Assembly: GCF_958295425.1 (NCBI RefSeq)
Contig: NC_081141.1
Location: forward strand, 14,665,204-14,729,203
Length of the DNA stretch: 64,000 bases
Direction: 5' to 3'
Source of the DNA: Solea solea
Lineage: Eukaryota; Chordata; Actinopteri; Pleuronectiformes; Soleidae
Each line of letters starts with the position of its first letter. The first letter of the stretch is position 1. The position numbers were made by a program, and so were the translations under genes. Under the pieces are notes generated by a model, which ran no database searches, was not told where the DNA came from, and saw only the letters and a program-made list of their open reading frames with translations. Shown here one piece after another: positions 22,355 through 35,100 of the stretch.

Positions 22355-23425
22355 TAGGCTCCCATCACTAGGGGAACAGTCCTAGGGCGAGGAATCATGT
22401 CCATACTGTACATTATGTGTATGCTTATTTATTTTTAAAGAAAAAGGAAGTATACATATAGTTCAGTCAGATGTTTATTTATATTTTTTTTGTGTTGTAT
22501 AATTTATACATTTACAGTGTCGGGCTTACTATCTACCATGATACATTGTGTTACCACTCATTCCCCCCCCCCCCCCCCCCCCTTTTTTTGTTGTTGTCCC
22601 TTTTACTTTTTTATCATGAAGAAATATATTTGTCCAAAGAAAAGCAGTGTTATTTATTTGTCATGTTACTGTGTAAGTATAAGTCCTCTACAAGCTGTAC
22701 ATTGCATTCCCTGAGCTGTAAAATTCTGCTTGTTTCTGTCAAATCTCTATCACAGATGTTTATGTCACACATACGTAAATGCATGTTTAGGCTGTGTGTT
22801 TATTTATTGGGAATATATCAATCATTTTATGTACATAAAGTGTTTCTGGTTTGTTTACAACTCATAATAACTGACCAAAGGGATTCTCTCAATGGTTTTG
22901 CAAAACAGTGGTGATGAAATGGAAGAGAAAAAAAAGGAGCCATTTGTTTTTCTTTTCTTATTTTTATTTATTTTTTCATTTCATTTTATTGTTATTCCCC
23001 AGTTTAAGCCCTTTAGATTGTTTTCAAATGGAGATGATAATCATAGACATTATTCAGTAGACTTTGTTATGTCTCTCCACATTAGACAAGAGGTAAGTTT
23101 TGAAACATACTTGATTATTTTGCAAATAATGTGCCATTAACGTTTGTGTGCTGTTTTCTTGCCAATGTGCTCCATATTGCTCTCGCAGAGCTAAAAACGA
23201 CTGCGGTACTCAACACTATTTCAGACTTCATCGCTGTGTTTATTTTTGTTATGTTTTGTTTTTTCTCAGAAAGCATTTTATGTCAAACATCACAAGATAA
23301 ATACAAAATTCTGTTATGAATATATAGTTTTGTATTTTTTATGTAAATGTCACATGTACATACAAAGTTTGATGGTATTTGTACAGATATGAAGAGTGAA
23401 ACAATAAAAGTTTTTTCCTTATACA
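22355..23425 (+). other. fst: fst 3' untranslated region
   Basis: A long A/T-rich 3' UTR with many ATTTA-like stretches (for example TATTTATTTTTAAAG near 22424), typical of unstable messages, and a 20-C run at 22563-22582. It ends after AATAAA at 23403-23408. Confidence 0.65.
23403..23408 (+). terminator. fst: fst polyadenylation signal AATAAA
   Basis: Canonical AATAAA followed by T-rich sequence (AGTTTTTTCC), about 1050 bp after the stop. Earlier A/T-rich alternatives are possible. Confidence 0.55.
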
Positions 23426-23652
23426 TTTCCCTCACCATAATTATTACCAATTAGTGAATAAATGTGAAGTCCGTCTTATTTAACTGTATTTATACATATT
23501 TCCTATGTGTGGGCAGGAGTTAGCATTTGTACTTTAGATCGTCAATGTATTTTTAGTGAAATCAAGCATCTTTTGGAATTTACACTGGAAAATTAAATAT
23601 ACCTAAATAAAGGCTTTTATCTTATCAATATTACCTCAAAACACTGACTTAA

Positions 23653-23704
23653 TACTTAATACATTCTATAGTCAAATGTATTTGACTATAGAATGTATTA
23701 AGTA
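23653..23704. repeat. Perfect palindrome, 25-bp arms, 2-nt loop
   Basis: The left arm 23653-23677 (starting TACTTAATACATTC) is the exact reverse complement of 23680-23704, with only GT between. It sits about 245 bp after the fst polyadenylation signal and 345 bp before the ndufs4 start codon. Confidence 0.95.
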
Positions 23705-23940
23705 TAATACATGAATATTAAGTATAATAAGGGGTTTTCGTCCCAGAGTAATTGCATAAATCATTTATTTGCAATGACGTATGTACATTTGTATACAGAA
23801 TATCATAATGTATGTATATTAGATGTAAGAATACTATAATCAGTATTTCAGGCGTGAATAGATATGCCCAGACATGTCTAGCTGTATGTAGCACAACCCC
23901 CTTCACTGTCAAGTAATATTAGTTGCTGGCATCAGTCCTC

Positions 23941-24048
23941 CATGTTCAGGTCCCAGCCGGGCAGCCAATAGTAGCCAGCTGCTGCCTCATCACGGCTCAC
24001 ACTAGTTTTTCCCTTCTCGTTTGCCGTACGTGATCATTGACAACAATC
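23941..24048 (+). promoter_or_regulatory. ndufs4: Probable ndufs4 proximal promoter and 5' UTR
   Basis: A CCAAT box at 23965-23969 sits about 80 bp upstream of the start codon in locally GC-richer sequence (CCCAGCCGGGCAGCC), with no TATA box, as is usual for nuclear genes of oxidative phosphorylation. This rests on motif and position only. Confidence 0.35.
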
Positions 24049-25212
24049 ATGGCGTCTTCAATGTCACTTCTCAGCTTAGGACGTTTAACCATGATCAATA
24101 CAGCTTCTAAAATGCTCCTGAACCCTCTCAGGTAACATTCAAATATTGTTTTATTATGTTAATATACCTGCGTGTTAATATGAGTCTTTTATGATGTATT
24201 ATTTCACGCTAGTTTGGCTAAATATTAAGAAAGTAGGCCGAGTGATAGCTAGTAAGTGATAGCATGCTAACTACGCTCCAGTAATAAATAACTTAAATAA
24301 TGCACGCATAAGGTTTCCGCTGTTTGTCGGACGTTAGCGGTGAGTTTTTACACTTAATATGAGTTATTGTTGGTAAGTTCAGTTTCCGGAGTGTAAGCAA
24401 ACATTAGTGTTATCCCTTGTCCTTACACAGTTAGCTCGCTAGCTGATTATCAGGTCTATGAAATCTACGCTTACGAAGTTAAACGGCACTCATCGTTTAT
24501 CACACGTCTCGTAGTATATCCACATTTATTCAGCTGGACGGGAAACTTTGTGTGTTAACGCACCTCAATGAGAAACATGGATGGCTGCTGGGAAGCTAAC
24601 AACTAACACCAATCTCTGAAGTGCTAGAGTTCTGTTTTCTGATTTTAAAGATGTATTGTTCTCTGATATTATATAATATACATGCTGCTTAGTGTGATGA
24701 AACACGTGACATCTTGTTGTCAGCACACTAATGCAGTAAATTATGCTGCAGCCAGGTGTGTTTAGGCTGCGGTTCTAGCTTTTAAAATATACTGTTTATA
24801 TTGTTATACTGACCTCAAGGTAGGTCAAACATGTTTAACCTTATGTTATACTGTTAGGTTATTCATGTATTGTTATGCTATCTGTTAGGACCAAACAATT
24901 CCTTGTTTTCAAATTGAAATTGCATTTTTCAAATAATGCAAAAAGAAAATGACAAAAGCTGCAATTAATGTATTATACTTTACATTGTTATATGTGTTTT
25001 GCAAGTTAAAATGTGATGCATACTCTATATATGTATATATAAGTATATATATGTATGTATGTATGTATATATATGTTTATATATGTATATACATACATAC
25101 ATAAGATAAGATAGCTTTATTTATCTCACAGTGGAGAGAAAACGGCATTACAGCAGCTCAACAATAGATAAAAAAACAAACAATATACAAGTAAGTAATA
25201 CAGTAAATTATT

Positions 25213-25258
<46 letters not shown>

Positions 25259-25859
25259 TAAGTATAAATATAAATATACATATGTAATAAGGTGCAGATT
25301 CTCTCGGTGGTAAAAATTTACAATGAGTGTAAACATGGCGTTATGGCAGACCAAAAATGAAATGTGGTAACAACAGGGACATAAACATCGTTATAATATT
25401 TATACACTGTTGTTGTAAAGTCGTACTGCAGTTGGAATGAATGACATGCGGAGGCGCTCTGTCCTGCACTTAGGGTGTATCAGTCTCTGACTGAAGGAGC
25501 TGCATAAGGACCCAACAGTCTTGTGTAGAGGGTGTGAGGTGTTGTCCATGATGGCCGATAGTTTGGCCAGGGCCCTCCTCTCATGGATGACCTGAATGGA
25601 GTCCAAAGAACAGCCACAGACCGAGCCGGCTTTCTTTATGATTCGGTTCAGTCTGTTTTTGTCCCGCACAGAACACCCCCCCCCCAACACACCACAGCAA
25701 ACAGGGCTACTGACGCGACCACAGTGTCATAGAATGTCCACAGTAGTTTCCTGCACACTCCAAAGGAACGCAGTCTCCGCAGGAGATACAGACGGCACTG
25801 ACCCCTCTTGTAGAGTGAGTCAGTGTTGTCAGACCAGTCCAGTTTGTTGTTTAGGTGAA

Positions 25860-25895
<36 letters not shown>

Positions 25896-26086
25896 TGTAT
25901 ATATACTTTAGAGATGTAACGATATGAAAATTTCATATCACGGTTATCGTGACCAAAATTATCACGGTTATCAATATTATCACGGTATTGTTAGATGTGT
26001 TCAAAATGTTCCAAAAGTACTGAACACACACACACTGAAATCTTTTAACCAAGTTTTATTTAAAAAAAGATATTTTATATTATATG

Positions 26087-26134
<48 letters not shown>

Positions 26135-29100
26135 AATAATAATTATCATCTGACTGACTGACACACACACACACACACAGGTCCTCACTCTGTGTCGGAT
26201 AATAATTAAGTAGCAGCGGTCGTACACAGCATAAAAATAAAATAAAAAAACACAGAAACAAACACATTTTGGTCTGCTACGGTACCTGTCGTCTGCACAC
26301 TACTCGCTTTCGCGAGACAAACCATGACGTTTCCCACTATTCCGAAATCCCGTTTTTGTTGACTTACCCGCTGAAAAGTTGTGTGTGGTGGTCACGGAGA
26401 TGGCTCATCATATTGGAAGTGGCTTCGCGCCGCGAAGTTCGCGGAGATTTTTTTTTTGCATTTTCTGCACAAGCATTGATTGTCTTCAATTATTTTACTC
26501 TCAACATCCTTTAAAAATACAAAATATGCCCAGATTTCTGATCTTACGGGGGGTAATCTCTGGAGGGCAGGTGGCTTCAGCCGTGTTGTCGCTGGACAGA
26601 CAGTGCAAACTGCGCATGCGCGCCCGCTTGAGCGAGTGCCGTTCAGGTGCTGCTGCTTCTCCAGGAAATGAGCAGTATCACTGTGAGTTTTTCGGTAATC
26701 AGTTGCGGTAATCAATCACGGTTTTAACGATAATTAAAATTTGAAACGGTATGATAACCGTCGGGAATTTTACCGCGGTTTATCGTCATACCGGTAATCG
26801 TTACATCCCTAATATACTTATATATACATATATATAGAGTATGCATCACATTTTAACCTAATGGCAATTTACTATTAGAATAGGAATGTGCATGCAAGGT
26901 TGGAAGTGGTGTTGGAGATACTGTAATGCTTCAATATTTGATACATGATAAGGTATCAAATATGATAATGGTGCAACAATGTTAACAATGTTGATTAATT
27001 GATTTTGAATCAACCTGTTTAACCAATACTTCAACTAAATATTCCAAAGTTTTACTTGATTTTAGCTTCAAAACTGTGGTCAGTTGTAGTCTTACCATGA
27101 CTTGATAGCAGATACTGTTTAGGAAAGAAACAAATATCATGACATATCAATGTTCTGTTTTTATTTGACTGACTGAGTTTTATGCAGTGGACAGTTTTTC
27201 ATACTAGTTTTTTGCTTTGTGGAATGATCCATTTTGAGAACATTGTAACATTGCATACAATGGCGTTGTGTTCAGCTGAATGATTAGATATTCGCCTCGT
27301 CATCCAAAAGATGGGATCACTAAATAACAGATGACAGGTTGGATTTTATTGCTTAACTGCGAGATATCTAGTGTCATCCAAGTGAATATTCAGTTTCCAA
27401 ATCAGAAGTTGGTTTCATGGCCTAGAAGTGAGTAGATAAAGATATTGCATATGAAAAACAGATGGTTTTGATTGCTTAGACAATTTGCTGGCAAATAATC
27501 TTTGGCTAAAATCCTTCAGCACAGCAAGGAAGAACAGATGAATAGTTCAAGAACTGACAAACTATTGGACATGATCCTCACTTTAAGAATAAGAGATTTT
27601 GCCAAAAGATTGAACAAAAAACTGATTTATCAGTTGTTTTTTGACATTTGCTTTATCAGTGGTGTACTTTATATACCAGTATTTACTGTATATGATGAAA
27701 GAGCTACACAGTCCTCGTCTGACAGTTGACCACAGGCAACACTGAGCATGTCCTGTCATTACTATATCCTGTCATTACTATAGAAGCAACAGAGATTCAC
27801 AAGTCCTACTAGCATGTGTCAGTGGGACATGCCTTTTTGCTATATCCTTGCCTCATTTTTTCCTCTTAGATAGTTAGTGTTTTAAAAATATCTTGTTTGT
27901 CATTTGCTTCTTTTTGGCACTGTGAGGTAGTTTGTGCTTTGTGTGTAATATTTATCCAATGGTTTTCAGGTTTACAAGCACATCAACATTGAGGCTGGCA
28001 GAGAAACCAGGACAAGATACACAACTTATTAAAGTCGATGAGAAGTTGGTAAGGATCCCTCCCTGCTCAACATGATAGAAGATTTGGTGTTTGTTTGATC
28101 TTCTGTTGGTCAAATGCTTTCCTGGAAATTTTGTTACAAAACTCTCCTTACTTTGCATCTACCAAATAGATTACCAACTTCATTTTAGAAGATAAAAGTA
28201 GTAAAATTAGGAGTCTCATGACTGAAAAATAAATGTATTATAGATTAAACAGATGTCAGTGAGATAAATGGTTAGTGGGGCAAGCGTGTTGTAGCACTAT
28301 TGGACAGACAAGACCAGCTGATTAACAGCTGACATCATGGGAAATGACAGCTATAAATTGACAGTGTGGCGTCTGTGCTTGTTTTAGAGGAGATGACATC
28401 ACGGGAAGTATGACAATGAAACCATGACAGAAGCACTTGTTTCATAGTAAAAGAACCGTAGCATCCATTCAGTTTTTTCAACAAAGCTTTTTGTATATAT
28501 TTTTAGGACTGCATGGTATGCATGGCTACTAAAGAGTTCTGGCATTTTGTTGATTATGTATGAGTATTTAGAGTATTTAAAAGTGTATTATTATGATTCT
28601 CAAATGCAAAACCTAGGTAAAACATAGCAGAACCTCCACAGCAGACACAGCACCAAAGCCGTCACTCATTGCACACGCATTCACTGTGGACCCAGCCTGG
28701 GAGTTTATTTTAATTTATGGTCAAACTTTGTATGTTGACAACTTTGTACATGGAAGTGCATTCAAAGATGTCAGGCAAGTGTAATAAATCCCACCAAAAC
28801 CAAAGATGAATAAACGTCAAACCCTAAACATCTGTAAGTCTGTAATCTGTAAGTCAGATGTCAAAAATATTAACACTTCACATGCACACTCTGGCCACTG
28901 CGTTTTGTGGTCAAGCAAATCTGATGCTGATGGCAAGGGAACTAGGAAACTACAGCTGCACACGCAGGCTTTGATCCATCTTGGTCGTCAGAGACGAAAT
29001 ATGACTGCTGTTTTATAAGACTATTATTGGTGGGGTTAGGCACAAAATAAAAATTACAAAAAAAAATTAATTAACTAATTAATTTACAACAAGTTGATCA

Positions 29101-32100
29101 GATTGCCTTTAAACGGAGGCTGACCAAAATATGTGGCAAAGGTGGCACATTTGAGTTGTAGTTAGTGAGTTAGTGAGTAACATTTAGGCCCCGTTCACAC
29201 GAGGACTCTTGCGGGTAAAAACTACAAAATATTTTATCGGAAGTGCCTTTCGTTTAGATGGTGACGGCGTTTTTGGGGCTTAAAAACGCAAATATCTGAA
29301 TTCACCCTCCAGAGCGGAAAACTTGAATGCGCTCCGCCATATCGTCTCCGTTTACACTGGCAAGATGCAAAACTCTGCTCAGATCTGCTCACGTCGCGTA
29401 CGTGTTTACGTCACATACATGCGCCAGTACAGGGAAATAACCAAACATGTCGGATTATTTCCATGGGACGGACCTTCAAGCTGCTCTGGCAGCTTCACTC
29501 AGAACTAAAATGTCGTTGTTGTCTTCTATGACGGTGTCAACAGATGATGTTCCCGTATAAAGACATATTTATACATTTTACTTGTGTGTGTATAGTAATT
29601 GTATAGATCATAGATGTGTAAAAGATAGTTATTTTCCCATATCGTGTTAGTGTTTTATTGCTAACAGCGGGCTAGCTGTTATCAAAGTAATAGTTAGCAT
29701 CTCGATGTTTAGTCTGATCAAGTGGGAGAGAGTGGTATGGCAGCGGTAGTAGAGTGAAGCAACAGACGAGGGAGGGGGAGTGAGCAGCTGCCAACACAGA
29801 AGAAGAAAGAGAAGAAGAGAAGCTCCTCACACACTGAAGACAAGTAACAGGTTTGTACTGATGATATTTTATGATTTTCTTACCTGGTCTGTTCAGTAAC
29901 AACAGCAGACATACAATAGGTATTTATATAATGCTAGCATCTACGTACTTTACATCATACTGTAAATGACAGCGTAATCTACAACATCAGTCTGATGTGT
30001 TATCTCATTACAATATTTCAGTTGTTGACTGAGTAATATCAGTGGAACGATTATATGAAAACTGGGAGGGAGAATTATATAAATGTTTATGAATTGACCA
30101 ATTATGTTCCATATTTTTGTTATTGCTAAAAATAGTATGAATACTTTATAGCCTACAAACCCTAACATGCAGTCCATTGTCATCTTATCTATCAAACATC
30201 ATTCAAACAAGCACTTTCTCTTTTGTATTTCATGTATATAGATTTCTGGTGGAGATGACTCTGGAGGAGCTCAGAGATCTAACGGCTCAGCTGCTGGAGA
30301 GACCACCAGGTCTAGTTTTTGATGCCCTGATGATGCATCAGTGCATATTTAAAAGTAATTTTACACTATTTTACTTGTATATTTTGCTGGTACAACCTGA
30401 AGAAAAAATAAATAATTAAAGATGAACAGATATATGTGCTGTATTCATTTCAATAATATCACATATAGATATCTATACAGTAAAAAAATGTTTGAGAGGC
30501 ACATGATTCAGTGATTTCTTGTTGAGTGAAACCAAAGTGTGGTGAACTCTACTTGTTTTCAGTCCACATCGGCAGCTGTATGGAAACCAGGTCCTAAACC
30601 TGGTTTAGAACCTGGTGACCTAAACGGGTGACCAAGTTTAGGTCACCTGGTCGAAGGCTCTGATGTTGAGGCGTCCTCTGCATAATCCTTGCTTGTTGCT
30701 CAGTGATGAAGGTGTAGGACTCTACCCGCCTGTATGATTTGTCCGTGTCAGGCTCCTGTAGAAATAGTCATAATTAGCGATTAGGAGTAGCGACCCATGA
30801 CTATATTATTATACAAAGGCTTATTCTAAGGCTACGAAAATAATAAAAACAATTATTATGTGGTGTTTGTATAACATTGTTATAATTTGTTTGGATGGTA
30901 AATATGATTTCTGCTAATATAGCCCCAGAATTACTACACACTAACTTTAAGTTTGTTTGGTGTATTTGAGCTTCAGTGTGTACAACACGGAGCAAAATTT
31001 CAGGGTTTCAGTGATTGAATAGTAACAGCAATCTTTGATTTTATTCATGCATACACATGCACATTGCACATCATGCTGAGATGCTGCGTTTTTGTGTTAT
31101 GACTCTTGAGTACCTGCCACTTCACTGTCAACAGGTGCGGCTTGTCTTTGGTGATAGTTTCACCACATGATAAAGCACAGTCTAAAAAGTAAGAGTCCAA
31201 GGCTAGCAATGTACCAACTCTACAAAACAGAGGGAGAGGGACCTTTTGAAGTGAATGCTTTGTCATTAAAAGACGAAGGAGATAAACGATAATGAAGAAA
31301 GGGGGGCTTATTTGGAGAATGTGGGAGTCTGTTGTGGATTTCATTTGGGAGGGGGGGTTGCTGTGTGTGGGCAGCGTCAGTGTGCTTTTGTCCTAGACCA
31401 AAGCTGACCATACTGGCAGACAAGCCTTTGGCTGGGCAAAGTGTCTGTCTCTGTCCTCTCAGTAGGGGCCACTGAGAACAGCAGAGGAGAGAAGGGCCTC
31501 TAAAAAATGAGGTGGGGTGAAAGAAAAGAAGCTTGCATAGAAAAAAAAAAAAGTTTGTGGGTCACCCTGAGACTCACGAAAAAGACAGTGGCCACTTCAG
31601 TGTTGTTGGCCACAGAGGTTCCTTTGTGGCATGCTGTTGCTGGCGACAGCGGGAAGTACTCTAATGCTTATCCAGACGGACCAAAATGAGAGGCCTCAGC
31701 TGTTTACAGTACAGTGGTCTCTGTCTCACATGGAAAAGGGCAATGAGAGCACTCTCCCTTTTGGGTATTAAGCACATGTCAGCTTGCTAGTCATTCATCA
31801 GGCTGTCAATAATTGTGAATTGCTTTCTGGTTAGACCAATCAGACAATTGTCTCGATCCACTGCAAGGTTATGCCAGGTTTCACTCGCTGTCGCTCTCCA
31901 ACAGCCTGAGGGAAAGTGGCCTACCACTTATTGAGCAGTGAACGTTTCTGAATAACCTCATTTGGATGAGGTTGCATTTTGATCAGGGCAAGCAACATTT
32001 TGAATTTACTCCGGAAACTCTCTGTCTGACAATATCTGTGAGACACTCATTATCTTGTCCTTAGTTCTCATCTGTCTAAAAAATGCAAACCTTACAGGAA

Positions 32101-35100
32101 CTCGCTATCTCTTTTTTTTTTTTTTTGGCTGTCTCCATTACAGATAAATTTAGGCTATGAAGGACAAGAAACTTCTGCAGGTCAAAAACATGAACCACCT
32201 TTTAATGGCATTTGCAATTTTACTACAGTTTGTAGACAGAAAAAAAATACTTAAAAAAAACTCACTTAAATGTTCATTAAAATTACTATAAACAATGCTT
32301 TATAGTAAATCAAATTCACATCTATAGTCTGTTAGACATTTGTAGTGGTGGTTTATTATCTTTCAGCTAGGGCTGTGCAATAATTCACTATATACTACAC
32401 TGTAATTATAATTATTCTTTAATTGCAATATAACAAATGTTTAATATGTATGGATAAATTGTGTATGCATTGTGCAAACACATTTTGAGAATGTTTTCCC
32501 ATGTGTGATACACTTAGATACATTTATCGTCCGAATTATTGTTATCAACTGATTTAATGTATTTTTTTGGCCAATAATATCTGGCCCTATCATCAAGCCC
32601 TACTTTAAGCTCATTGTTTTAGTTTTCTGACCACTGTAACTGCTTTTTATGCAACCTGCAAGGCACCAAACAGCAGACAGACACGGTTAGTGACTAGCTG
32701 GTGAATCTAGAAGTGACGTACAGTATTATTTCCTCCCAGTGTGGACATTATCTTGTGCCGAGGATGTTTCCACTGCCCCCAAGTGGACAGAGACATGTTT
32801 TTGAGTGATTAAGGCTAAGTAAGACTGTTAAACATTTCTCAATTCTTGCTTCTAAAATAAAATAAATGCTGGATTTGTTTATATATTGGGGTAATAAATC
32901 AAGTATGTATTGTTTTTCAACTCAACGTAAAGGAAACTAGATGAACATTGTTTTCATGATTTTATGACCTTTATTGAATCAGTAGTAAGGTTAAATTAGA
33001 TTATGAAGGTAATTGGCAGATTAAATAATGAGAACTACTTTGCTACAGCTCAATTGTGGATCTTGGTAAATTTTATTTATTTCCTTAAATTTAAAAGCTT
33101 GCTAAAGTGAAACATGATTTCTATGAACAGATCTTTGAGAGCATTGTTAAAGCTTCAGGAAAAAGCCAAATGGAAAGACCTGCATGATGGCGCTCCAGTG
33201 CCCTAAGATATTCCCTGGAGTGCCCATGCCGACCTGCTTTTGTTTGTAATTACTGTTTGATTAAGCATGCTGGGCAGCTCTCAGGGTCCAGCTGGCTGGT
33301 CACTGACAGGCAGCCTCACACGTAATGTCTGCAACCTCCATCAATTAGTTTTTGGGCTCTTGCAGAAACAACTGTGGCTCTAATCTTTCTGTTTTAAACT
33401 GTGATAATACAAAATGTATTTGTGTCTTAAGTGTCTACTCCTGCATCAGCCATGGCAAAGTGTGCTCCCACTCTTCACATAAAGGCAACACCATAATCTT
33501 GAAGTGCTTGTGAAGCCTTGTTATAGAGTTCTCCAAAGGCACTGGGGTTTTATGAGACGGAGGAGGACAGTTATTAGAGAGCAGGGAATTAAGAGGGAAG
33601 GAGGGAGTAAGAAGGGGAAAGGAAGAGGAAGTTCAATATCTAGGCCAATTTGATGCTTGGGATCTTGAATTTGTCAATCTGAAATCTTTGTTTCTCACAA
33701 ATTTAGAGCTCAGTGTGTGCTAGGCAAGTAAAATCACATCTGGACTTAAGATGTAGGGATTGATTGTGGTAATGTAATTGAGTCTAAAGGGCAGGTTGTT
33801 ACTTGTTTTTGAAGACCTGTATTAAATCAGATTGAAAGATCCTCAGTCTGTCAGCCATGATTTATCATGCAAAGAACAAAAAAAAAATCCCTAGTATGAA
33901 AATTATTCAAAGGAAGCAGGTTAATACAAGACCCTCTCAAAGTACCACCAGGCCTTATCAATTGGATTCATCAGTTGCATAGTGTCACTTAGCCTCAGAA
34001 TTAAATCAGTTTCTGAAAGTGGCCATGGTACTGCTTTCACATTTGGCAATTACAAGAAAATATGTGCTTAGGACAATGAAGACAAGACACCATGACAATA
34101 AAACCTTGCCATCCCAACTTTGAGGATAACTTTAGCACAAGCAGTCTGCAGTACAAGTCTGCAGTACAGCAGTGTATATTCTCTAAGTCTGTCTATCCTC
34201 AGACAGTGACGTACAGTGGAGCAGACCACATTCACCACCTCACCAACCCACCCCCCTTTCTCTCCCTCTCATCCCTCTCTCCCACCGTTTCTCCCTTCTT
34301 CAACTTAAGAGTCTGTTTTGTCTGGTTCCGCTTTCATATGGCGCGCTTATGCTAAAAATATTTTGCCACAAGTTTGATGTAGTGGGTCAGAGGATATTGG
34401 TTTTTGAAGAGTGGAGGACAAGAGGATTTGTTATGTATCAGCCACTAAACAGTGTTTCATCCATTAACACTCTCTTCCATAGAGACTGAGCTTCTTGAGA
34501 GGAGTTATCAGCCCTGTCACTTCTGTGCAGTGTTGTGTTTGCATCTTGGATAAAAAAAAACGTTGCTGCTCCTGTTTTCTTACACTTAAGTTTATCCAAT
34601 GGTTGTCAATCAATAATTTTTAGTAAACTATATATAAAAACCAAACAACAACTTCAAAAACATGATAAAATACTTTTGAAGCAGCATCTTTGAGATACGA
34701 AGATACAACAACAAAAAAAAAACCACAAACACACAAAGACAATTACATGTGCCCACATCCAACATATTCATAAATGACCTTCTCCTCTGCCCTCTTTTTC
34801 CAGTCTTCACCGGTATGTGTAATGTGAGATTCAAGATGACCCTCATGCCAGCTGCTTCTTGTTCTCCAGAGTTGAACCACTCCTGCACATGAGCAGGCAA
34901 CATAATATTTGTTTCTATTAGAGACGCCCCCTATGTCCAATCAGTAATTGGCACGCTTTTTCCACTTCAAAGATGTCTGAAGGTGGGAACTGGCAGAGGC
35001 TGTTGAGTGAAGCTCTTGGCCTGGGTGTGGGCTGGACAGTGGGGGGTTAAGAGTGATGTGCTTGGGCTTTCACCACATGCTGACTCAACATGATTCAGCT

